A stretch of 46,860 bases of DNA. It comes from Paracoccaceae bacterium. GTDB lineage: Bacteria; Pseudomonadota; Alphaproteobacteria; Rhodobacterales; Rhodobacteraceae. The notes under the pieces were generated by a model. That model was not told the origin of the DNA. It was given only the letters and a program-made list of their open reading frames with translations, and did not search any database. Both the position numbers and the translations under genes were made by a program. The first letter of the stretch is position 1; every line of letters starts with the position of its first letter. The stretch covers positions 1-46,860 of the forward strand of contig JAHYIZ010000021.1 of NCBI GenBank assembly GCA_019429405.1, in the 5' to 3' direction. Of this stretch, positions 1-8,240 are shown piece after piece.

Positions 1-819
1 CTCTATCTGACCGAAACCACCGACCCCGCCGATGTCACGGCCGCCGCAGCCGACGGGCTGATTGCGGCGGTCAAGCTCTACCCGGCAGGCGCCACCACCA
101 ATTCGGCCTCGGGCGTGCGCAATTTCGATGCGGTGCGCGGCGTGCTGGAACGGATGGCCGAAATCGGCTTGCCACTTTGCGTACATGGCGAGGTGACCGA
201 CCCTGCGGTAGATATCTTTGACCGCGAGGCGGTGTTCATCGACACCGTGCTTGACCCGCTGCGCAGCACAACCCCCGGCCTGCGCGTGGTGCTCGAACAT
301 ATCACCACCGCGCAAGGGGTGGCCTATGTGCGCGCGGGCGGGCCGGACATCGCGGCCACCATCACCACGCATCACCTTGTGCTGAACCGCAACCATATCC
401 TCGCGGGCGGCATAAGACCGCATTACTACTGCCTGCCGGTCGCCAAGCGCGAAAGCCACCGCCTTGCGCTGCGCGACGCCGCAACCTCGGGCGAGGCGCG
501 GTTTTTCCTTGGCACCGATTCAGCCCCGCATATCGACGCGGCAAAAGAAACGGCCTGCGGCTGCGCGGGCTGCTTTACCGCCACCAACACGCTGCCGATA
601 CTGGCGCAGGTGTTTGAGGATATGGGCGCCCTGCCCCGCCTTGAAGGCTTTGTCGCGCATCACGGCGCCGCGTTTTACCGCCTGCCCCGCAACACGGGCA
701 CCCTTACTCTGGAACGGCGTGCCACCCCCTTGGCGCTGCCCGAAAAGATCCTGACCGGCGCGGGGCCGGTAACCCTCTTTGACCCCGGCTTTCCGCTTTT
801 CTGGCATGTCACACCGTAA
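1..819 (+). CDS. pyrC: Dihydroorotase (5' end outside the window)
   Basis: Third enzyme of de novo pyrimidine synthesis, a cytosolic zinc enzyme that cyclises N-carbamoyl-aspartate to dihydroorotate. The window opens inside the gene: 272 C-terminal residues are visible. Against the roughly 345 residues usual for the E. coli-type enzyme, about 75 residues, including the N-terminal HxH zinc motif, lie upstream. The fragment has [11 protein letters not shown], whose Lys (fragment residue 25) is the carbamylated metal-bridging lysine, then CVHGEVTD and VVLEH with zinc-binding histidines, and GTDSAPH with the catalytic aspartate. The reading frame is open from base 1 and stops with TAA. pyrE follows in the same direction after a palindromic repeat, so the two genes probably form a pyrimidine unit. 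Confidence 0.95.
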   Translation, partial: LYLTETTDPADVTAAAADGLIAAVKLYPAGATTNSASGVRNFDAVRGVLERMAEIGLPLCVHGEVTDPAVDIFDREAVFIDTVLDPLRSTTPGLRVVLEHITTAQGVAYVRAGGPDIAATITTHHLVLNRNHILAGGIRPHYYCLPVAKRESHRLALRDAATSGEARFFLGTDSAPHIDAAKETACGCAGCFTATNTLPILAQVFEDMGALPRLEGFVAHHGAAFYRLPRNTGTLTLERRATPLALPEKILTGAGPVTLFDPGFPLFWHVTP

Positions 820-822
820 CCC

Positions 823-905
823 CTTGCCTTGGAATGAAATATCCCCGCCGGAGGCTGCTGCCAGCGCCGCATTGCCTCCGGCGGGGATATTTGGACCAAG
901 GCAAG
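823..905. repeat. Long palindromic extragenic repeat between pyrC and pyrE
   Basis: Two arms of about 32 nt (823-855 and 874-905) are near-perfect inverted copies separated by 18 nt. The outer ends read CTTGCCTTGG and the inner ends CCCCGCCGGAGGC. Only the centre, just before the ATATCCCC core, differs by a few bases. No T-tract follows, so it is not a classic intrinsic terminator, though the RNA would fold into a very stable stem. The same unit recurs as separate arms at 5941-5972 and 6104-6125. Confidence 0.85.
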
Positions 906-925
906 CCGCATGAAGGACCTCGAAG

Positions 926-1606
926 ATGATCGCCGCCGCATTTCCACCCAAAGACGAGATCGCGCGCCTGACTGCCCGCATGTTGCTGGAAATCAAGGCC
1001 GTGCACTTCAACGCTCAGGAGCCGTTCACGCTGGCGAGCGGCCTGCCGTCGCCCACCTATATCGACTGCCGCAAGCTGATCAGCTATCCGCGCATCCGTT
1101 CAGTGCTGATGGATTTTCTGGCCGTCACCGTACTGCGCGAGGCCGGGTTCGAGGCGTTTGACAACATCGCGGGCGGTGAAACGGCCGGGATTCCCTTTGC
1201 CGCACTGGTGGCCGAGCGGCTGGCGCTACCGATGAGCTATGTGCGCAAGAAACCCAAGGGCTATGGGCGCAATGCCCGCATCGAAGGCGTGATGGGCGAG
1301 GGCGACCGGGTGTTGCTGGTCGAAGATCTGACCACCGATGGTGGCTCCAAGTTGAGCTTCGTCGATGCGATTCGCGAAACCGGCGCCAGCTGCGCGCATA
1401 CCGCCGTCATCTTCTACTACGGTATCTTTCCCGAGACGCTGCCGAACCTTGCGGCACACGGGCTGGCGCTGCACCATTTGTGCACCTGGTGGGATGTGCT
1501 GGCCGAGGCGCGCGCCGAGGGTGCCTTTGACGCGGCCACCCTTGCCGAGGTCGAATCGTTTTTGACAAATCCGCGCCCCTGGCAGGATGCGCGCCGGGGC
1601 GCGTGA
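926..1606 (+). CDS. pyrE: Orotate phosphoribosyltransferase
   Basis: Joins orotate to PRPP to give orotidine 5'-monophosphate, the fifth step of de novo pyrimidine synthesis, in the cytosol. The 226-residue protein has a substrate loop [14 protein letters not shown] at about 108-121. The PRPP-binding signature [14 protein letters not shown] follows at 129-142, with the paired acidic residues of type I phosphoribosyltransferases. Length fits the family (about 210-230). The ATG at 926 is chosen because the protein aligns from there with the usual short N-terminal lead. An in-frame upstream extension would run into the palindromic repeat. The gene sits 106 bp after pyrC. Confidence 0.95.
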   Translation: MIAAAFPPKDEIARLTARMLLEIKAVHFNAQEPFTLASGLPSPTYIDCRKLISYPRIRSVLMDFLAVTVLREAGFEAFDNIAGGETAGIPFAALVAERLALPMSYVRKKPKGYGRNARIEGVMGEGDRVLLVEDLTTDGGSKLSFVDAIRETGASCAHTAVIFYYGIFPETLPNLAAHGLALHHLCTWWDVLAEARAEGAFDAATLAEVESFLTNPRPWQDARRGA

Positions 1607-1679
1607 CGATTCGCCCGAAGCGCGCTACCATGGCTGGTGGCGCGCGAGGGCGGCCATACGAAATCTGCGCGGGCGCGCC

Positions 1680-1688
1680 TTGTCCACA
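1680..1688 (+). promoter_or_regulatory. DnaA-box-like 9-mer upstream of dnaB
   Basis: TTGTCCACA differs at one position from the consensus DnaA box TTATCCACA, and a further partial match (GGTTATCCC) follows at once. It lies about 90 bp upstream of dnaB in the 173-bp gap after pyrE. A single near-match can occur by chance, so this is a candidate only. Confidence 0.25.
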
Positions 1689-1779
1689 GGGTTATCCCGC
1701 CAGCTATGCACCGATCTATACACGTTGATCGCGGGCTTCGCTTGGGCGATACCGGGGGCTTGAAAACGAGGGGGCGGCC

Positions 1780-3270
1780 ATGAGCGATGTGCGGGTTTTG
1801 CGCGAGGTAACAGCGGGCGCCACCCCCGACACGCTGCCCCACAATGTCGAGGCCGAACAGCAATTGCTGGGCGCGATTCTGACCAACAACGACATTTACG
1901 ACCGCATTTCGGCACTGGTGAAGCCCGAGCATTTCTTCGAACCGGTCCATCAGCGCATTTTTGAGGTGGCTCTGGCGCGGATACAGAAGAACGCGCTCGC
2001 AAGCCCGGTCACGCTCAAGGCCTATCTGGAAGAGGATGAGGGGCTGAAGGCGCTTGGCGGGCCCGCCTATCTTGCGCATCTCGCAGGCACCGCGATCGCC
2101 GCCTATGCCGCGCGCGATTATGCGCAGATGATCTACGATCTTTCGGTGCGCCGCGAGCTGATCCGGTTGGGGCAGGATGTGGCGGCCCGCGCCAGCGAAG
2201 TGGCGGTGCATGACGACCCGCGCGAGCAGATCGTGGCGGCCGAGCAGGCGCTTTACAAGCTGGGCGAGCAGGGCCATGCCGAGCGCGGATTCGTGTCGTT
2301 CCTGAAGGCCGCGCATGATGCGGTCAGCGTGGCCAACGCCGCCTATCAGCGCGGCGGCGGGCTTTCAGGTATTGGCACCGGGCTTTCCGATCTTGACCGC
2401 AAGCTTGGGGGGCTGCACCCATCTGACCTTCTGATCCTCGCCGGTCGCCCCTCGATGGGCAAGACGGCGCTCGCCACCAACATCGCCTTCAACATTGCCA
2501 AGGCGCACAAGCGCGGGCGCCTGCAAGACGGCAGCGAAGGCTCGGTGCAAGGCGGGGTGGTGGGCTTTTTCAGCCTCGAGATGAGTTCCGAGCAACTGGC
2601 TGCGCGGATCTTGTCGGAAGCCTCCGAAGTGCCCTCGGAACAGATCCGGCGCGGCGATCTGAGCGAGCCAGAGTTCCGCCGTTTTGTCGAGGCGGCAAAG
2701 GCGCTCGAAACCTGCCCGCTTTACATCGACGACACGCCCGCGCTGCCGATCAGCTCGCTGGCGGCGCGCGCCCGGCGGCTGAAACGCACCCACGGGCTTG
2801 ATGTGCTGATCGTCGATTACCTGCAACTGGTGCGCCCGGCGACCGCCAAGGACAGCCGGGTGAACGAGGTTTCCGAGATTACGCAAGGGCTTAAGGCCAT
2901 CGCGAAAGAGCTTGATATTCCGGTGATCGCGCTTTCGCAGCTTTCGCGGCAGGTCGAAAACCGCGAAGACAAGCGCCCGCAGTTGAGCGATCTGCGCGAA
3001 TCCGGGTCAATCGAGCAAGATGCCGACGTGGTGATGTTCGTGTTCCGCGAGGAATACTACAAGGAACGCGAAAAACCGGGCGAGCATGATCTGGAGGGCA
3101 CCGCCAAATGGCAGCAGGCGATGGAGCAGGTGCACGGGCGCGCCGAGGTGATCATCGGCAAGCAGCGCCATGGCCCGATCGGGTCTGTGCTGCTGGCATT
3201 TGAAGGGCAGTTCACGCGCTTCTCGAACCTTGAACAGCATCACGCGCCGCGCGGCGACGAGGGCTTCTGA
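1780..3270 (+). CDS. dnaB: Replicative DNA helicase DnaB
   Basis: Hexameric 5'-3' helicase that unwinds the chromosome at the replication fork and recruits primase. The 496-residue protein has the N-terminal primase-interaction domain (about 18-120, opening [15 protein letters not shown]), a linker, and a RecA-like ATPase domain. Walker A is [10 protein letters not shown] (221-230), the Walker B region is VLIVDYLQL (342-350), and [15 protein letters not shown] carries the DNA-binding loop and arginine region. A Gly/Arg-rich insert at about 245-260 after Walker A is, from memory, usual in alphaproteobacteria. No intein interrupts the motifs. A GAGGGGG ribosome site (1768-1774) supports the ATG at 1780. 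alr follows 62 bp downstream. Confidence 0.97.
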   Translation: MSDVRVLREVTAGATPDTLPHNVEAEQQLLGAILTNNDIYDRISALVKPEHFFEPVHQRIFEVALARIQKNALASPVTLKAYLEEDEGLKALGGPAYLAHLAGTAIAAYAARDYAQMIYDLSVRRELIRLGQDVAARASEVAVHDDPREQIVAAEQALYKLGEQGHAERGFVSFLKAAHDAVSVANAAYQRGGGLSGIGTGLSDLDRKLGGLHPSDLLILAGRPSMGKTALATNIAFNIAKAHKRGRLQDGSEGSVQGGVVGFFSLEMSSEQLAARILSEASEVPSEQIRRGDLSEPEFRRFVEAAKALETCPLYIDDTPALPISSLAARARRLKRTHGLDVLIVDYLQLVRPATAKDSRVNEVSEITQGLKAIAKELDIPVIALSQLSRQVENREDKRPQLSDLRESGSIEQDADVVMFVFREEYYKEREKPGEHDLEGTAKWQQAMEQVHGRAEVIIGKQRHGPIGSVLLAFEGQFTRFSNLEQHHAPRGDEGF

Positions 3271-3332
3271 GCGGGCGCATCAGCGGCCCTTTCCGCTTGA
3301 CCTTGGCGGCGCGCCTGTCACAACGGGCAATC

Positions 3333-4382
3333 ATGGCCTCAGCAACGCTCCAGATTGATCTTGATGCGGTTCTCGCCAATTGGCGGGCGCTTGATGCGCT
3401 TTCGGGTGCCGCCTGCGAAACCGCCGCGGTGGTCAAGGCCGATGCCTACGGGCTTGGCGCCACCCGTGTCGCACGGGCACTGATGCGCGCGGGCGTGCGC
3501 AAGTTCTTTGTGGCGCTGGCCGAAGAGGGCGCGGCGCTGCGGCAGGGTTTGGGCGAGGCCCCCGAGATCTATGTGTTGTCAGGCCATATGGCGGGCGACA
3601 CCGAGATGATCGCAGATCTCGACCTCACCCCGATGCTCAACGCACTCGAACAGGTGACGCGGCATTTCGAGGCCCTGCCCGGAACGCCCTTCGGGGTGCA
3701 GCTCGATACCGGCATGAACCGGCTTGGCATGGAGGCGGGCGAGTGGGCGGCGGTGGCGCCAATCGTGATGGGCGCCGGGCCGAAACTGCTGATGAGCCAC
3801 CTTGCCTGCGCCGATGAACCTGAACACGGCGCGAACGCCACGCAGCTGGCTGAATTTCACCGCCTGACCGATGGCACCGGGGTGCCGCGGTCGTTCGCCG
3901 CAACCGGCGGTATCATGCTGGGGCGCGAATACACATTCGATCTGACCCGCCCCGGTATCGGGCTTTATGGCGGCGCCCCGTTCGCCGCCGCGCGCCCGGT
4001 GGTGCGGCTGTCGCTGCCCGTGGTGCAGGTGCGCGAGGTGCTGGCCGGCGAGACGGTGGGGTATGGCTGCGCCTGGCGCGCGGCCGAAGACAGCCGCATT
4101 GCCACCGTGGCCGCAGGCTACGCTGATGGGCTGGCGCGCGCGCTTTCAGCAAAGGCCACGCTTTTTGCCGATGGCACCCCCTGCCCGCTGGTGGGCCGGG
4201 TCTCGATGGATCTGATCACCGTCGATGTCACTCAGCTTGAAACCGTGCCCGACACGCTAGAGATTCTCTGCCCCGAACAAGGGGTTGACGCGCTGGCCGC
4301 CGTGGCCGGCACGATTGGCTACGAGATTCTGACCTCGCTTGGCGCCCGCTACACGCGCCGATATGCCGGGGGCGCCGCGTGA
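3333..4382 (+). CDS. alr: Alanine racemase
   Basis: PLP enzyme that interconverts L- and D-alanine and supplies D-alanine for peptidoglycan. The N-terminal TIM barrel starts [11 protein letters not shown], and the PLP lysine is K35 in [10 protein letters not shown]. The C-terminal beta domain carries [10 protein letters not shown] with the second catalytic tyrosine, then [13 protein letters not shown] and [12 protein letters not shown]. Length 349 residues is at the low end of the family. I start at the ATG at 3333 because [13 protein letters not shown] matches the usual N-terminus; an open frame extends 36 bp further upstream without family character. The stop overlaps the next gene's GTG by 4 bp, so alr and mlaE are probably translationally coupled. 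Confidence 0.95.
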   Translation: MASATLQIDLDAVLANWRALDALSGAACETAAVVKADAYGLGATRVARALMRAGVRKFFVALAEEGAALRQGLGEAPEIYVLSGHMAGDTEMIADLDLTPMLNALEQVTRHFEALPGTPFGVQLDTGMNRLGMEAGEWAAVAPIVMGAGPKLLMSHLACADEPEHGANATQLAEFHRLTDGTGVPRSFAATGGIMLGREYTFDLTRPGIGLYGGAPFAAARPVVRLSLPVVQVREVLAGETVGYGCAWRAAEDSRIATVAAGYADGLARALSAKATLFADGTPCPLVGRVSMDLITVDVTQLETVPDTLEILCPEQGVDALAAVAGTIGYEILTSLGARYTRRYAGGAA

Positions 4383-5161
4383 GCGTGTCCGCCCCGCTCG
4401 CGCGGCTAGGGCGCGCGGTGCTGGGCGCGCTTGCGACCACCGGCCGGGTTGCGATTTTTGCGCTCGACACCGTCAGCCACATGCTGCGCCCGCCATTCTA
4501 CGGGCGCGAATTCCTGCTCGCGGTGCTTCAGATCGGATGGCTCAGCCTGCCGGTGGTGGGGTTGACAGCACTTTTTACCGGGGCGGCGCTGGCGTTGCAG
4601 ATCTATGCAGGTGGCGCGCGTTTCAACGCCGAAAGCGTGGTGCCCAGCATCGTCGCCATCGGCATGACGCGAGAGCTTGGCCCGGTTCTGGGCGGGCTGA
4701 TGGTGGCGGCGCGCGTGGCCTCCTCCATTGCCGCCGAAATCGGCACCATGAAGGTGACCGAACAGATCGACGCGCTGGTGACGCTTTCCACCAACCCGAT
4801 GAAATACCTTGCAGCACCCCGCGTGCTGGCGGCCACGCTGACGGTGCCGGTGCTGGTGGCGGTGGGCGACAGTATCGGCATCATGGGCGGCTGGCTGGTG
4901 GGCGTGAACCGGCTTGGCTTCAATTCGGCCACCTACCTGCGCAACACTGCTGAATTTCTGGAAGGCTGGGATGTGGGCTCGGGCCTCGCCAAGGGTGCGG
5001 TGTTCGGTTTTCTCGTGGCACTGATGGGGTGCTACCACGGCATGCATTCGGGGCGCGGCGCGATGGGCGTGGGGGCGGCGACGAAATCTGCGGTGGTGGG
5101 CGCTTCGGTGCTGATCCTGGCGTCCAACTACCTGCTGACGGAGGTGTTCTTCTCGGCATGA
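4379..5161 (+). CDS. mlaE: MlaE-family lipid ABC transporter permease
   Basis: Inner-membrane permease of the MlaE/YrbE family, which moves phospholipids between the inner and outer membranes of Gram-negative bacteria. The 260 residues hold about five or six hydrophobic segments. Family motifs are visible: [40 protein letters not shown] and [13 protein letters not shown], the last being the coupling region that contacts the ATPase. It starts at a GTG overlapping the alr stop, and its own stop overlaps the ATG of the ATPase gene. No mlaD, mlaC or mlaB follows, unlike the E. coli mla operon, so the periplasmic partners must be elsewhere if they exist. Confidence 0.92.
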   Translation: MSVSAPLARLGRAVLGALATTGRVAIFALDTVSHMLRPPFYGREFLLAVLQIGWLSLPVVGLTALFTGAALALQIYAGGARFNAESVVPSIVAIGMTRELGPVLGGLMVAARVASSIAAEIGTMKVTEQIDALVTLSTNPMKYLAAPRVLAATLTVPVLVAVGDSIGIMGGWLVGVNRLGFNSATYLRNTAEFLEGWDVGSGLAKGAVFGFLVALMGCYHGMHSGRGAMGVGAATKSAVVGASVLILASNYLLTEVFFSA

Positions 5162-5904
5162 TCGAACTTCTGGGCGTGCACAAGGCTTTCGGCGCCAATG
5201 CGGTGCTGCGCGGGGTTGACCTGCAGGTGGCGCGGGGCACCTCGGTTGTGATCATTGGCGGCTCGGGCACCGGCAAATCGGTGCTGCTCAAATGCATCCT
5301 CGGCCTCGTGCGCCCGGATGCGGGCGCGATTCTGGTGGCGGGCGAAGATGCGACCATGGCAGGGCGCGAGGCATTTCTGGCACGGTTTGGAATGCTCTTT
5401 CAGGGCGGCGCTCTCTTTGACAGCCTGCCGGTCTGGCAAAATGTCGCCTTCCGGCTGCTGCGCGGCGCGAAAAAGCGCCCCCGCGCCGAGGCCCGCGAGA
5501 TCGCGGTTGAAAAGCTGCGCCGCGTCGGGCTCGGGTCCGAAGTGGCCGAGCTTTACCCCGCCGAATTGTCAGGTGGCATGCAAAAACGCGTCGGCCTTGC
5601 GCGCGCCATTGCCGCCGAGCCCGAGATCATCTTTTTCGATGAGCCCACCACCGGGCTTGATCCGATCATGGCGGGCGTGATCGATGAGCTGATCCGCGAG
5701 ATCGTGGTGGAAATGGGCGCCACCGCAATGACCATCACGCATGACATGCGCACCGTGCGCAGCGTTGCCGACCAGGTGGCGATGCTGCACGAAGGGGTCA
5801 TCCGCTGGACCGGGTCCGTGGCGGAAATGGACGCAACACCGGACCCTTACGTGCACCAGTTCATCCACGGCCTTGGCCAGGGTCCGATCGCCGCAGTGCG
5901 CTGA
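5158..5904 (+). CDS. mlaF: MlaF-type ABC transporter ATP-binding protein
   Basis: Cytoplasmic ATPase partner of the MlaE permease, powering phospholipid transport. The 248-residue protein has Walker A GGSGTGKS (34-41), Q-loop region GMLFQGGALFDSLPV, ABC signature LSGGMQKRVGLARA, Walker B IIFFDEPTTGLDP and H-loop ITHDM. The phrase GALFDSL after the Q-loop is characteristic of the Mla/Ttg2A/Mkl subgroup. The start ATG at 5158 overlaps the mlaE stop by 4 bp; a longer frame exists but would lie inside mlaE. It is the last gene of the alr-mlaE-mlaF unit, followed by a hairpin and repeat region. Confidence 0.94.
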   Translation: MIELLGVHKAFGANAVLRGVDLQVARGTSVVIIGGSGTGKSVLLKCILGLVRPDAGAILVAGEDATMAGREAFLARFGMLFQGGALFDSLPVWQNVAFRLLRGAKKRPRAEAREIAVEKLRRVGLGSEVAELYPAELSGGMQKRVGLARAIAAEPEIIFFDEPTTGLDPIMAGVIDELIREIVVEMGATAMTITHDMRTVRSVADQVAMLHEGVIRWTGSVAEMDATPDPYVHQFIHGLGQGPIAAVR

Positions 5905-5940
5905 ACGCGCGCGCCGACCACAAGCCCGCTTGCGCGGTCT

Positions 5941-6125
5941 GCCTCCGGCGGGGATATTTGAACCAAGGCAAGCGCCAGGTAGCAAAGCATTTACCAAGAC
6001 CTGTCATTCTGGCCCGACGGTACAGGCGGGGACGCCGATGACCGCCCAAGGCAAGGCGCCCCGCTGCCCCGGTTCCGGCCGCCCGCAGCGGGGCGTTCAT
6101 GTTCTTGCCTTGGTCGAAATATCCC
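5941..6125. repeat. Separated repeat arms in the mlaF-radA gap
   Basis: This is most of the longest non-coding stretch in the window (5905-6189). One copy of the extragenic unit lies at 5941-5972 (GCCTCCGGCGGGGATATTTG then AACCAAGGCAAG). An inverted partial copy lies at 6104-6125 (CTTGCCTTGGTCGAAATATC then CC). The arms are 131 bp apart and face outwards, the reverse of the arrangement between pyrC and pyrE, where the GGAGGC ends are innermost. After the second arm the sequence turns into a G-rich hairpin (6135-6150) instead of the GCCGGAGGC end. Confidence 0.75.
6057..6095 (+). terminator. Stem-loop, probable terminator after alr-mlaEF
   Basis: An 11-bp perfect stem (CGCCCCGCTGC at 6057-6067, GCAGCGGGGCG at 6085-6095) encloses a 17-nt loop and is followed by TTCATGTTCTT. 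The stem is strong and the following T-content modest. Its position 150 bp after mlaF and before radA fits an imperfect intrinsic terminator. Confidence 0.45.
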
Positions 6126-6134
6126 GGGGGGTGT

Positions 6135-6150
6135 GGGGGGCTGGCCCCCC
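6135..6150. other. G6/C6 hairpin upstream of radA
   Basis: GGGGGGCTGGCCCCCC folds on itself with a 4-nt loop. It follows the ATATCCCGGGGG end of a repeat arm, 40 bp before the radA start. Similar G-rich hairpins next to an ATATCCC core are, from memory, common between genes in Rhodobacteraceae. Its function is unknown. Confidence 0.5.
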
Positions 6151-6189
6151 GCTCTTGCCCGCCGCGCCGCTTTCGGGCAGGTAGGGCGC

Positions 6190-7557
6190 ATGGCCAAATC
6201 CCCCGCCTCCTTCGTCTGTTCGCAATGCGGCGCCGCGCACCCCAAATGGGGCGGGCGCTGCGATGCCTGCGGCGGCTGGAACACGCTGGCCGAGGCCGCG
6301 CCGCTGTCTGCCGGTCCCGGAACGCGCTCGCTTGGGGCGGCGCGCGGGCAACGGATCGCGCTGTCCTCGCTCGCGACCGAAGAGGCGCCACCGCAGCGCG
6401 CGGTTTCGGGGATGGAGGAGTTCGACCGGGTGCTTGGGGGCGGTCTGGTGCCTGCCTCGGCAATTCTGCTCGGTGGCGATCCGGGCATCGGCAAGTCGAC
6501 CTTGTTGTTGCAGGTCGCGGCGAGTTTTGCGCGGCGCGGGCTCAAGTGCCTCTATATTTCGGGCGAAGAGGCCCCGGCGCAGGTGCGCATGCGCGCGGGG
6601 CGGCTGGGGCTGACCGACGCGCCGTTGCAGCTTGGCGCCGAAACCAGCCTGCGCGACATCCTGACCACGCTTGATGCCGAGCGGCCGGCGCTGGCAGTGA
6701 TCGACTCGATCCAGACGCTCTGGGCCGATATGGTCGATGCCGCCCCCGGCTCGGTCAGTCAGGTGCGCGCGGCCTGCCATGAGCTGGTGAGTTTCGCCAA
6801 GACGCGCGGCACCTCGGTGATTCTGGTCGGCCATGTCACCAAGGATGGCCAGATTGCCGGGCCGCGCGTGGTCGAGCACATGGTTGACACCGTGCTCTAT
6901 TTCGAGGGCGAGCGTGGGCACCAGTTCCGCATCCTGCGCGCCGTCAAGAACCGTTTCGGCCCCGCCGACGAGATCGGCGTGTTCGAGATGACCGGGGCGG
7001 GGCTGGCCGAGGTGGCGAACCCTTCGGCGCTGTTCTTGTCGGAACGCGGGCAGGCGGCGCCGGGGTCGGCGGTGTTTGCGGGCATGGAGGGGTCGCGCCC
7101 GGTGCTGACCGAGATTCAGGCGCTGGTGGCGCCATCGACGCTGGCCACCCCGCGGCGCACCGTGGTGGGGCTCGATTCGGGGCGGGTCTCGACCATTCTG
7201 GCGGTGCTGGAAAGCCGCTGCGCGATTCCCTTCACCGGGCTTGATGTGTTTCTCAATGTCGCGGGCGGCATGAAGGTGAACGAACCGGCGGCCGATCTTG
7301 CGCTGGCCGCAGCGCTGTTGAGCGCGCGTGAAGATGTGGCTTTGCCGCCAGATCTGGTGGTATTCGGTGAAATCAGCCTCTCGGGGGCGCTGCGTCCGGT
7401 CGGGCAGGCCGAAAACCGGTTGAAAGAAGCGCAGAAACTTGGTTTCTCACAGGCTATCGCGCCGGAGCGGACCAAGGCCGAGCCGGGCGAGGGCATGCGG
7501 CTGCGCAAGCTGCCGGATCTGGTGACTTTCGTGGGCGAGATGTTTGGGGCAGGCTGA
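6190..7557 (+). CDS. radA: DNA repair protein RadA
   Basis: RecA-like ATPase that helps branch migration in homologous recombination. The 455 residues open with a C4 zinc finger (C10, C13, C24, C27 in CSQCG and CDAC). A RecA-type core follows, with Walker A GGDPGIGKST and the RadA-specific KNRFG motif in RAVKNRFGPADE. The C-terminal half is a Lon-protease-like domain (GLDVFLNVAGGMKVNEPAADL) without the catalytic lysine arrangement of true Lon. The ATG at 6190 is chosen because the zinc finger begins 10 residues later; the open frame continues 57 bp upstream only through the G-rich hairpin. cvpA starts 21 bp downstream. Confidence 0.96.
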   Translation: MAKSPASFVCSQCGAAHPKWGGRCDACGGWNTLAEAAPLSAGPGTRSLGAARGQRIALSSLATEEAPPQRAVSGMEEFDRVLGGGLVPASAILLGGDPGIGKSTLLLQVAASFARRGLKCLYISGEEAPAQVRMRAGRLGLTDAPLQLGAETSLRDILTTLDAERPALAVIDSIQTLWADMVDAAPGSVSQVRAACHELVSFAKTRGTSVILVGHVTKDGQIAGPRVVEHMVDTVLYFEGERGHQFRILRAVKNRFGPADEIGVFEMTGAGLAEVANPSALFLSERGQAAPGSAVFAGMEGSRPVLTEIQALVAPSTLATPRRTVVGLDSGRVSTILAVLESRCAIPFTGLDVFLNVAGGMKVNEPAADLALAAALLSAREDVALPPDLVVFGEISLSGALRPVGQAENRLKEAQKLGFSQAIAPERTKAEPGEGMRLRKLPDLVTFVGEMFGAG

Positions 7558-7578
7558 CCCCCGATGTAGAGGGACGAT

Positions 7579-8142
7579 ATGGACGGCTTTACCTTCATCG
7601 ACGCCATTGTGGCAGTGATCATCCTGTTGTCGGCCATTCTCGCCTACAGCCGTGGCCTCGTGCGCGAAAGCCTTGCCATCGCGGGCTGGGTTGCGGCGGC
7701 GGTTCTGGCCTACATGTTTGCCCCGGCGGCGCGACCGCTGGTGGCCCAAGTGCCGGTGATCGACAAGTTTCTGGGCGACAGCTGCGAGCTGGCGACGATC
7801 GGCGGCTTTGCCTCGGTCTTCGCGCTGGCGCTGATCGTGTTTTCAATCATCACGCCGCTCTTTGCCTCGGTCGTGCAACGCTCTGCGCTTGGCGGCATTG
7901 ATCAGGGGCTTGGGTTTTTGTTCGGGGTCGCGCGCGGGGTTGTGCTGGTGGCGGTGGCCTTTGTGGTGTTCGATCGTGTGGTGGTCGACCGCACCTTCCC
8001 TGTGGTCGACGATTCGCGCAGCGCGCAGATTTTCGCCTCGGTGCAGACGAGCCTTGATGCCGAAATGCCCACCGACGCCCCCGGTTGGGTGGTGCAGCGT
8101 TTTGAGGCGCTGGTGGCCGCCTGCCCGGCCCCGGCAAACTGA
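7579..8142 (+). CDS. cvpA: CvpA family inner-membrane protein
   Basis: Member of the CvpA family (named for colicin V production), a small inner-membrane protein found beside purF in many bacteria. Its biochemical role is not settled; in enterobacteria it affects envelope stress tolerance. The 187 residues have four hydrophobic segments at about 5-25, 30-48, 65-95 and 105-130, and the opening FTFIDAIVAVIILLSAILAY is typical of the family. The C-terminal tail is polar and probably cytoplasmic. It lies between radA (21 bp) and purF (98 bp), an arrangement that supports the family call. Confidence 0.88.
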   Translation: MDGFTFIDAIVAVIILLSAILAYSRGLVRESLAIAGWVAAAVLAYMFAPAARPLVAQVPVIDKFLGDSCELATIGGFASVFALALIVFSIITPLFASVVQRSALGGIDQGLGFLFGVARGVVLVAVAFVVFDRVVVDRTFPVVDDSRSAQIFASVQTSLDAEMPTDAPGWVVQRFEALVAACPAPAN

Positions 8143-8240
8143 CCCGGCGGCGGATACCGCGCAGGCGTGACGGGTTGGGCGTGACAGTGCCGCCGAATGG
8201 CACTAAACGGACGTCAGCCTAACCGGAGCACGGATGCAAG

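Noticed and set aside
1780-3270. Intein in DnaB
   Set aside because: Helicase motifs are contiguous and the length is normal.
8143-8240. Purine riboswitch upstream of purF
   Set aside because: The 98-bp gap has only a 6-bp hairpin (8186-8204) and none of the conserved purine aptamer loops.
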